Below, in pieces: positions 58,284 through 64,000 of a stretch of 64,000 nucleotides of DNA (positions are counted from its first letter, which is position 1; each line of letters opens with the position of its first letter). A model generated the notes under the pieces. The model saw nothing but the letters and a program-made list of their open reading frames with translations. It was not told the DNA's origin and made no database searches. A program made the translations under genes and the position numbers. Source of the stretch: Denitrobaculum tricleocarpae (GTDB lineage: Bacteria > Pseudomonadota > Alphaproteobacteria > Kiloniellales > Kiloniellaceae); assembly GCF_007004665.1 (NCBI RefSeq), contig NZ_ML660060.1, positions 1 through 64,000 on the forward strand, read 5' to 3'.

Positions 58284-59810
58284 TCAGACCACTCGGCCTG
58301 TCCCGGCATTGGGGTGAACGCCCTCCAGGGCGCTGGCGAGCGTGGTGACACCCGCGACGATATCCGGTGGTTTGATGCCGCTGAAGCCCAGGACCAGTCC
58401 GTTCCTTTGCGTGGGGGCGATGGAAAAGCGCTCGATGGGCGTCACCGTAATGCCCTTTTGCCCGGCCGCCGCCGCCGCCTCATTCTCTCTGAGGTCGTCC
58501 GGCAGCAGGCCGATGGTGTGAAGACCGGTGTCGGTGGGCACAATCTCGAGCAGGCCCGAAAGATGTTCCCTGGCGGCGTCGCAGAGGACCTGATGGCGCT
58601 CCGCGTAGATCTTGCGCATGCGCCGAATGTGGGCGGCGAAGTGGCCTTCCTCCATGAAACTTGCGACGACAGCCTGGTTGGCCGAGGGCACGCCCTGCAA
58701 AAAGGCATTGCTGACCTGGTTGAAGACATCGACCAGGGCCGGGGGCGATACAAAATACCCCAGGCGCAGCGCGGGGAAGAGGGTCTTGCTGAAGGTCCCG
58801 ACATAGATCACGCGGCCCGTCGCGTCGACGCTTTTCAGGGTCGGTTGCGGATGTCCGCCGTAACAGAACTCGCCGTCGTAATCGTCTTCGATGATCAGCG
58901 CTTCGGCCTTGTCCGCCGCCTTTAAAAGGGCGAAACGCCGCTCAAGCGACATGGTCGAACCCAAGGGTTGCTGATGGGCCGGCGTGACGAAGGCAAGGCG
59001 GAAATCAGGGGCCAGACGCAGGCCTTCTTCGACCATCAGGCCATGGTCATCGACAGGCATGGGGATCAGGTTTGCGCCACAGGCGACCAGGGAGTTGCGG
59101 GCGCCGATAGCGCCGGGATTCTCGAACCAGACCTTGTCGTTGAGATCGAGCAGCAGGCTGCCGATCAGATAAAAGGCCTGCTGCGCGCCGCCGACGATAA
59201 AGATCTGCTCGGGCTCACAGGCGATGCCCCTGTTGGCCCGGAGATGGGACGCGACGGCACGGCGCAAAGGCCCGTAGCCATGCGGGTCGCTATAGCCCAT
59301 AACGATGTTGCGCTGATCGCGCCAGTGCTTGGACATCTGGCGTGACCAGAGAGCCAGGGGAAAAGCATCGAAGGCCGGCATGGCGGTGGTGAAGGCGCGG
59401 GGTTTGTGCGGCAGGCGTTCGTTGAACATCTCCGAGGCCCTGGCGATCGTGCGTGAGAGACGGGGCTTGCTGAGTGGTTGCTGCGCCGCGTCGGTGGGCG
59501 GGGATGCCGCCGCAGGACGGTTTTCCCTCAGCGCGTCGCTGACAAAGGTGCCCGCGCCGGTGCGGGACTCGATCAGCCCCTCGGCGGCCAGGCGCTCGAA
59601 AACCTCGATGACGGTGGTTCTGGAGATGCCGAGGTCTTTCGCCAGGGTGCGGCTCGCGGGCAGGCGCTCGCCCGCGTTGAGACCGCCGGAGAGGATCATT
59701 TCACGGATCGCCGTGAAGACCTGAGTGGTGACCAGTCGCCCGGACTCGCGGTCGATATGCAGAGAGAGCAGCAGGGCGCCGCCGCTTCGTTTGACCATTG
59801 GGACCGGCAT
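58284..59810 (-). CDS. MocR-type regulator (GntR HTH fused to aminotransferase-like domain)
   Basis: A roughly 508-residue MocR/PdxR/GabR-type regulator. Residues about 15-85 are a GntR winged helix (AIREMILSGGLNAGERLPAS, GISRTTVIEVFERLAAEGLI). The rest is a fold-type I PLP aminotransferase-like domain with the PLP lysine in YVGTFSKTLFPALRLGY. It senses an amine or amino acid through PLP. ATGs at 59810 and 59798 are both plausible, while the longer frame to 59900 is not family-like. It diverges from the mandelate-racemase-type gene, and a shared motif lies upstream of that gene and of the 62637 binding-protein gene. Confidence 0.9.
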   Translation of the reverse strand: MPVPMVKRSGGALLLSLHIDRESGRLVTTQVFTAIREMILSGGLNAGERLPASRTLAKDLGISRTTVIEVFERLAAEGLIESRTGAGTFVSDALRENRPAAASPPTDAAQQPLSKPRLSRTIARASEMFNERLPHKPRAFTTAMPAFDAFPLALWSRQMSKHWRDQRNIVMGYSDPHGYGPLRRAVASHLRANRGIACEPEQIFIVGGAQQAFYLIGSLLLDLNDKVWFENPGAIGARNSLVACGANLIPMPVDDHGLMVEEGLRLAPDFRLAFVTPAHQQPLGSTMSLERRFALLKAADKAEALIIEDDYDGEFCYGGHPQPTLKSVDATGRVIYVGTFSKTLFPALRLGYFVSPPALVDVFNQVSNAFLQGVPSANQAVVASFMEEGHFAAHIRRMRKIYAERHQVLCDAAREHLSGLLEIVPTDTGLHTIGLLPDDLRENEAAAAAGQKGITVTPIERFSIAPTQRNGLVLGFSGIKPPDIVAGVTTLASALEGVHPNAGTGRVV

Positions 59811-59844
59811 CCTTCCTGGAGTCTGACCACGTTTTCGCAGATCA

Positions 59845-59871
59845 AGTGGTATTGTAGAATGTTTAAAATGG
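59845..59871 (+). promoter_or_regulatory. Candidate MocR-regulon site 1
   Basis: A 27-bp block with core TGGTAT (59847-59852) followed by TGTTTxAxAATGG. It matches a block at 62468-62494 at about 20 of 27 positions. TGGTAT is the inverse of ATACCA, the direct repeat bound by the MocR-type regulator GabR. Confidence 0.55.
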
Positions 59872-59901
59872 ATCTTATCTCCAGTCCAATTCATTGTCAT
59901 A

Positions 59902-59913
59902 TCGATTAATCGA
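59902..59913. promoter_or_regulatory. Perfect palindrome TCGATTAATCGA
   Basis: A 12-bp perfect dyad in the divergent MocR/dehydratase region, 76 bp before the dehydratase start. It is a possible regulator or promoter element. Confidence 0.4.
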
Positions 59914-59970
59914 AAAGATCTTTCACCCCTGTTTGAGCTGGAAGCAGGGCAAAATCAGACATCGAAGCCA

Positions 59971-59981
59971 AAGCGGTATTG
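59971..59981 (+). promoter_or_regulatory. Candidate MocR-regulon site 2 (AAGCGGTATTG)
   Basis: It repeats the AAGTGGTATTG of site 1 with one change, 8 bp before the ATG of the dehydratase. Its closeness to the start would let a bound regulator block transcription or translation initiation. Confidence 0.45.
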
Positions 59982-59988
59982 CGTTCTT

Positions 59989-61092
59989 ATGAAAATCAAA
60001 TCCATCGAGACCTTCTCAACTCAATACGTCGGTTTCGTCCGGGTGACCACGAGAGACGGCGCGCAGGGCTGGGGCCAGGTTTCGACTTACAATGCGGACA
60101 TATCATCCCTGGTGCTGCACCGTCAGGTCGCGCCCTGGGCGCTGGGAGAGGATGCACGCGATATCGATTCCCTGGTCGATAGCATCACCGAGCGCGAACA
60201 CAAATTTCCCGGCTCCTACCTGCGGCGTGCGATCGGCGGACTGGACACTGCGCTCTGGGATCTGCACGGCAAGCTGGCCGGTAAAAGCGTCTGTGAGCTG
60301 CTGGGCGGGACGCCCCGGCCGATCCGCGTCTATGCCTCCTCCATGAAGCGCGACGTCACGCCCGCGCAGGAGGCCGAGCGTCTTCTCACGCTGCGGGACC
60401 GCGACGGCTACGATGCCTTCAAATTCCGGATCGGCGCGGAATGCGGGCACGATGTTGACGAGTGGCCGGGCCGGACCGAGCAGATCGTGCCCATGATGCG
60501 CAAGGCCATGGGTGATGGCACAGCTTTGCTGGTCGACGCCAACAGCGGCTTTTCACCCAAGCGGGCCATCGAGGTGGGCCGGATGCTGGAGGACAACGGC
60601 ATTTCCCACTACGAAGAACCCTGCCCCTACTGGGAGCTGGAGCAGACCAAGGAGGTGACCGATGCGCTCGACATCGATGTCACCGGCGGGGAGCAGGACT
60701 GCGATCTGGTGAACTGGCGCCGGATCATCGGGATGCGCGCGGTCGATATCGTGCAGCCGGACGTGAGTTATCTCGGCGGCATGACCCGCACCCTGCGGGT
60801 GGCCAAGATGGCCGAGACGGCGGGGCTGCCCTGCACGCCGCACTGCGCCAACCTCTCACTGGTCACGCTTTTTACCATGCATCTCCTGGGCGCGATCCCA
60901 AATGCCGGCAAGTATCTGGAATTCTCCATCGAAGGCCCGGACTACTATCCCTGGCAGGAGGGACTCTACGAGCGCTCACCCTACGATATCACCGATGGTA
61001 AGGTGACAATCCCCGATGCGCCGGGTTGGGGCGTGGAGCTCTCTCAAGCCTGGCTGGACGCGGCGGACTATCAGATCAGCGAAATGAGTTGA
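59989..61092 (+). CDS. Mandelate racemase/muconate lactonizing enzyme family protein (probable acid-sugar-type dehydratase)
   Basis: A 367-residue enolase-superfamily enzyme of the mandelate-racemase subgroup. Metal ligands are in LLVDANSG (Asp), YEEPC (Glu) and GGEQD (Glu). The His-Asp dyad is in [10 protein letters not shown] and CTPHCANLS. The KxK position reads FKFRIG (Lys-x-Arg). Members usually dehydrate or epimerise acid sugars or related hydroxy-acids. The ATG at 59989 has no ribosome binding site. It is divergent from MocR and 64 bp before the amine oxidase gene. Since MocR proteins sense amines, the substrate could be an amino-hydroxy-acid; unproven. Confidence 0.88.
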   Translation: MKIKSIETFSTQYVGFVRVTTRDGAQGWGQVSTYNADISSLVLHRQVAPWALGEDARDIDSLVDSITEREHKFPGSYLRRAIGGLDTALWDLHGKLAGKSVCELLGGTPRPIRVYASSMKRDVTPAQEAERLLTLRDRDGYDAFKFRIGAECGHDVDEWPGRTEQIVPMMRKAMGDGTALLVDANSGFSPKRAIEVGRMLEDNGISHYEEPCPYWELEQTKEVTDALDIDVTGGEQDCDLVNWRRIIGMRAVDIVQPDVSYLGGMTRTLRVAKMAETAGLPCTPHCANLSLVTLFTMHLLGAIPNAGKYLEFSIEGPDYYPWQEGLYERSPYDITDGKVTIPDAPGWGVELSQAWLDAADYQISEMS

Positions 61093-61156
61093 GTCCAGAC
61101 CGGGGCCGGGCCAACATCTTGTCTCCTTTGGATGGCCGGATCGACAGGGAGCTCTC

Positions 61157-62452
61157 GTGAGTTCAAATCTCTTCACCGATGATTTCAAGACCGACCCCTA
61201 CTGGTGGGAGGATACGCCGCGACCCCGGATCGAAGCGATCGAGCTACCCAAGACCGCGGACGTGGTGGTGATCGGTTCTGGCTACACCGGTTTGAATGCA
61301 GCCCTGGAGACCGCGCGCGGCGGGCGTGACACTCTGGTGCTCGATGCCGAGGCAGCGGGCTGGGGCTGCAGCACGCGCAACGGCGGGCAAATCAGCACCA
61401 GTGTGAAGTCGGACCTGGAGAGCCTGAGCGCGAAATACGGCCAAGACAAGGCCTTCGCGATCATGAAGGAAGGTCATAACGCGCTCGCCTGGATCGAGGA
61501 CTTCGTGGGCCGGGAAAAAATTGATTGCCATTTCAAGGTGCCGGGCCGGTTCCACGCGGCCCATTCGGCGGCGCAGTTTGAAGCCCTGGCTGTGGAAGTC
61601 GGGCATGATACGCCGGGTCTGGAGATCGGCGCAGAGCTGGTGCCCCGCGGGGAACAACGCCGTGAGTTGGGCACGGACGCCTACCATGGCGGTGTCGTTT
61701 TTCCAAAACACGCCTCCCTCGATCCGGGGCGCTATCATCAGGGACTTCTGGACCGGGTCCTTGAAGCCGGTGCCGCTGTGATCGAGCACTGCGCCGTGAC
61801 CTCGGTCGAGCGCAAGACGGACGGCTTCCAGGTCACGACTCCGCGCGGCAGCGTTCTGGCCCGTGACGTGGTGGTTGCCACCAACGGCTATACCGGAAGC
61901 GTGACGCCCTGGCAGCGGCGGCGGGTGATTCCGATCGGCAGCTACGTGATTGCGACCGAGCCTCTGGTGCCGGATCTCATGAACCGTCTGATGCCCAAGG
62001 ACCGGATCGTCAGCGACACGCGCAAGGTGGTCTATTACTACCGGCCCTCGCCGGACCGGACCCGTATCGTCTTCGGCGGGCGGGTGTCGCACAACGAGAC
62101 GGATCCCCTGACCAGCGGGCCGAAGCTGCATGCCGCCATGACCGGGCTCTTCCCGGAACTGGCGGAGACCCGGATCAGCCATTCCTGGGTCGGCTTCGTC
62201 GCCTATACCTTCGATGAATTGGCGCACATCGGTCAAAAGGACGGCTTGCACTACGCCATGGGCTACTGCGGTTCCGGGGTTTCCATGGCCAGCTATCTGG
62301 GTATGCGCACGGGACAAAAGATTCTCGGGCTCCGGGAGGGCCGGACCGGCTTTGACGATCTGACTTTTCAAACCCGGCCCTTTTACAGCGGCAATCCCTG
62401 GTTCCTGGGCGCTTCGGTCATGTACTACCGCTGGCGTGATGCCCGAAGTTGA
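61157..62452 (+). CDS. FAD-dependent amine oxidoreductase (PuuB/DAO type)
   Basis: A 431-residue flavoenzyme like gamma-glutamylputrescine oxidase and related DAO-fold amine oxidases. The dinucleotide fold is ADVVVIGSGYTGLNAALETA, followed by GWGCSTRNGGQIS, and the C-terminal FAD contact is MGYCGSGVSMASYLG. The family's N-terminal DPYWWEDTPRP segment is present. GTG 61157 has GGGAG upstream. It probably oxidises a secondary or primary amine to an aldehyde or imine. It sits between the dehydratase and an importer for polyamine-like compounds, which fits one catabolic path for an imported amine. Confidence 0.9.
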   Translation: MSSNLFTDDFKTDPYWWEDTPRPRIEAIELPKTADVVVIGSGYTGLNAALETARGGRDTLVLDAEAAGWGCSTRNGGQISTSVKSDLESLSAKYGQDKAFAIMKEGHNALAWIEDFVGREKIDCHFKVPGRFHAAHSAAQFEALAVEVGHDTPGLEIGAELVPRGEQRRELGTDAYHGGVVFPKHASLDPGRYHQGLLDRVLEAGAAVIEHCAVTSVERKTDGFQVTTPRGSVLARDVVVATNGYTGSVTPWQRRRVIPIGSYVIATEPLVPDLMNRLMPKDRIVSDTRKVVYYYRPSPDRTRIVFGGRVSHNETDPLTSGPKLHAAMTGLFPELAETRISHSWVGFVAYTFDELAHIGQKDGLHYAMGYCGSGVSMASYLGMRTGQKILGLREGRTGFDDLTFQTRPFYSGNPWFLGASVMYYRWRDARS

Positions 62453-62467
62453 GGCTTCTCGAGTCCA

Positions 62468-62494
62468 ATTGGTATCTTAAATTGTTGAGAATGG
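62468..62494 (+). promoter_or_regulatory. Candidate MocR-regulon site 3
   Basis: TGGTAT at 62470-62475 with TTGTTGAGAATGG after it; about 20 of 27 positions agree with site 1. AGTCCAATT overlaps its left end (62462-62470) and also occurs at 59883-59891 in the MocR promoter region. Confidence 0.55.
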
Positions 62495-62636
62495 CCCTTC
62501 CTGCCAGACCATTATAAAGTCGTAAAATCGTAACCTGAAACAAGAAGCGCGGCTGCGTTGCCTTTCCCCACGTAGGAGGGCGCGAATGGCAGACCGATAA
62601 AGACTAAAGACAGGCGACAGATGAGGAGGCACGAAA

Positions 62637-63713
62637 ATGGGAAAAGAAGAAAGCTTTAGCAGTAGATCAAGGACCGGCATTGCGGCGGCTGCAATGGCTC
62701 TGGCAGCCGGTGGTTTTGTCTCGGGGGCCACGGCTCAGGAGAAAGTCACCATCGCATCCTGGGGCGGGTCTTACCAGGACGCCCAGAGTAAGGCGCTCTT
62801 CCAGCCCGCGGAAAAGGCGACGGGGATCGCGGTGACCGAAGAAACCTACGGCGGAATGTCGGACGTACGCCTGAAGGTCAAAGCCGGGGCCATGACCTGG
62901 GACATCGTGGCCAGCGGATCCGGCAGCGCGGCGCGTGCGGGCGCCGAGGGCCTGCTTGAGCCTCTGGACTACGACGTCATCGACGTCTCGAATTTCTATC
63001 CGACCCTCAAAATGAAATACTGTGTCGGCGGCGATGTCTTCTCGACGGTTTTCGCCTGGAACACCGAGACTTACGGTAAGAACGGGCCGCAGAGCTGGGC
63101 CGACTTCTGGGACGTTGAGAAGTTTCCCGGCAAGCGTGCGTACCGCGGCAAGGTCGCCGGCGCGCTGGAGCCGGCCCTGATGGCCGACGGCGTGCCCATG
63201 GACCAGGTCTACGAGGTGCTCTCGACCGAAGAAGGTATCGAGCGCGCGCTGAACAAGATCCGCGAACTCAAGCCGCACATTGCGGTCTGGTGGAGCTCAG
63301 GCGCGCAGCATGCGCAACTGATGAAGGACGGTGAGGTCGATATGACCACCGGCTGGAACGGACGTTTTGATGTTGCCATCAATGACGGCGCGAAGGCGGC
63401 CTACAGCTTCAATCAGGCTCTGCTGGATTACGATTGCTTCGCAATCCCCAAGGGTGCGCCGAACAAAGATACGGCCATGAAATTCCTGGCCGAGATCAGC
63501 AAGGCCGAGTACCAGGCCAATCTGCCGAAGTACATCACCTATGGGCCGACCAACAAGATGGCCTACGAGATCGGCAAGATCGACAAGGCGGTTGCCGAGA
63601 AACTGCCGTCGCATCCGGACAACGCCAAGCTGCAGCTGCCGGTCGATATCGAGTGGTACGGCAAGTTCGAGCAGAAAGCTTCGGCGATGTATCAGGATCT
63701 GGTGACCGAATAG
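62637..63713 (+). CDS. ABC transporter substrate-binding protein (PotD/PotF-like)
   Basis: A 358-residue periplasmic binding protein. Residues 1 to about 34 are the signal peptide (ending ATAQ). The mature part begins KVTIASWGGSYQDAQSKALF, the pattern of spermidine/putrescine and related amine binding proteins. AYSFNQALLDYDCFAIPKGA is the usual C-lobe block. GAGGAGG precedes the ATG. An ATPase gene follows after a 180-bp structured spacer, and permeases presumably lie beyond the window. A MocR-type site at 62468 suggests coregulation with the oxidase and dehydratase. Confidence 0.92.
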   Translation: MGKEESFSSRSRTGIAAAAMALAAGGFVSGATAQEKVTIASWGGSYQDAQSKALFQPAEKATGIAVTEETYGGMSDVRLKVKAGAMTWDIVASGSGSAARAGAEGLLEPLDYDVIDVSNFYPTLKMKYCVGGDVFSTVFAWNTETYGKNGPQSWADFWDVEKFPGKRAYRGKVAGALEPALMADGVPMDQVYEVLSTEEGIERALNKIRELKPHIAVWWSSGAQHAQLMKDGEVDMTTGWNGRFDVAINDGAKAAYSFNQALLDYDCFAIPKGAPNKDTAMKFLAEISKAEYQANLPKYITYGPTNKMAYEIGKIDKAVAEKLPSHPDNAKLQLPVDIEWYGKFEQKASAMYQDLVTE

Positions 63714-63731
63714 TACGCGGTCATCGGGAAT

Positions 63732-63849
63732 AGGGGTGGCGCTGGGGCGTCGGAGCGCTTGTCGCTGTCCGGCGTTCCGTTCTTGATGTATTTTTTCGGG
63801 AACGATCAGACTCTAGTTTTTGCGGGTTAGAGTTGCGCCACCCCTTTTT
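63732..63849 (+). ncRNA. Candidate structured RNA: three hairpins closed by an 11-bp stem, then a T-run
   Basis: AGGGGTGGCGC (63732-63742) pairs exactly with GCGCCACCCCT (63835-63845), directly followed by Ts up to 63849. Inside lie three hairpins: 63748-63754 with 63768-63774 (plus an inner GCG/CGC), CGTTCC with GGAACG (63773-63778/63799-63804; shares two bases with the first), and ACTCTA with TAGAGT (63810-63815/63828-63833). A Rho-independent terminator with an elaborate stem, or a regulatory leader of the ATPase gene, are alternatives. Confidence 0.4.
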
Positions 63850-63893
63850 CGATAGACCGGAGCTGTTCCAGCGATCGGTACGAGAGGTTTGTT

Positions 63894-64000
63894 TTGAACG
63901 AGATGACTCCGGCAGCTTCGTCGGCCGGTTCTCCGGCAAATACGCCGGCAGGTGGCGCGCTGCCGATCACGATCCGCGACGCCACCAAGGCTTACGGCCG
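63894..64000 (+). CDS. ABC transporter ATP-binding protein, N-terminus only (cut by window end)
   Basis: The first 35 codons of an ATPase: a polar, Ala/Pro-rich leader (about 24 residues) and then ITIRDATKAYG, the first strand of a PotA-like nucleotide-binding domain. TTG 63894 has GAGAGG six bases upstream; ATG 63903 is the other candidate but is 15 bases from it. Walker motifs lie beyond the window. By position it is the motor of the importer whose binding protein is encoded at 62637. Confidence 0.75.
   Translation, partial: MNEMTPAASSAGSPANTPAGGALPITIRDATKAYG

Noticed and set aside
1-64000. Search for tRNA/rRNA genes, CRISPR arrays, transposases, integrases and phage genes
   Set aside because: No convincing signature of any of these was found by reading; absence of tRNAs should still be confirmed with a dedicated scan.

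Overview
This 64 kb window is high-GC bacterial chromosome with dense, short-spaced operons. The mix of genes (TAXI-type TRAP transporter, ScfR-like regulator, many LysR/GntR/LacI regulators, hydroxyproline catabolism, dihydroxyacetone kinase with its own PTS proteins, several polyamine-type ABC importers) fits a metabolically versatile alphaproteobacterium, probably of the old Rhodospirillales; that assignment is inference from gene content only. I see no rRNA, tRNA, CRISPR array, insertion sequence or prophage. The window looks like an accessory catabolic region rather than a housekeeping one.

Layout. 0-11.3 kb is a patchwork: an orphan MafI-like immunity protein, a zinc alcohol dehydrogenase that lacks the structural-zinc cysteines, a GNAT acetyltransferase that needs a non-ATG start, a chemoreceptor, an ArsR/SRPBCC pair, an MFS exporter with a coupled 51-residue membrane protein, a LysR regulator, a HEAT-repeat protein and a threonine dehydratase-like enzyme. 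11.8-22.1 kb is the most striking block: a complete carbohydrate-type ABC importer (binding protein, two permeases, a 74-residue membrane protein, two different ATPases) runs directly into DhaL, DhaM, HPr, enzyme I, a helix-turn-helix protein and DhaK. This reads as one uptake and PEP-dependent phosphorylation system for dihydroxyacetone or a compound that becomes dihydroxyacetone. A MarR regulator follows.

22.6-32.3 kb holds a VOC protein, a two-subunit 2-oxoacid:ferredoxin oxidoreductase, a GST, a single-domain response regulator, a TetR/Rid pair with two palindromic operators, an amidinohydrolase-like enzyme and a ScfR-like regulator. 32.5-37.9 kb is a branched-chain-amino-acid-type ABC importer. 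38.6-43.8 kb is a spermidine/putrescine-type ABC importer whose permease carries an unusual Pro/Ser/Thr-rich insert and whose operon ends in an uncharacterised protein, flanked by a LacI regulator and a thiamine-diphosphate enzyme.

46.9-56.6 kb is a hydroxyproline-type catabolic island: GntR regulator, DHDPS-family deaminase, cis-3-hydroxyproline dehydratase-like enolase-superfamily enzyme, proline-racemase-family epimerase, D-amino-acid dehydrogenase, TAXI-TRAP transporter and LysR regulator. 56.6-64.0 kb holds a GMC oxidoreductase and a MocR-controlled set: mandelate-racemase-type dehydratase, FAD amine oxidase, periplasmic binding protein and the start of its ATPase, cut by the window end.

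Recurring non-coding structure: in all five transport operons the binding-protein gene is separated from the membrane/ATPase genes by a strong stem-loop. Palindromic intergenic elements occur at about 3.2, 26.6, 42.7 and 46.8 kb. Several regulators have a recognisable dyad or repeated motif next to them.
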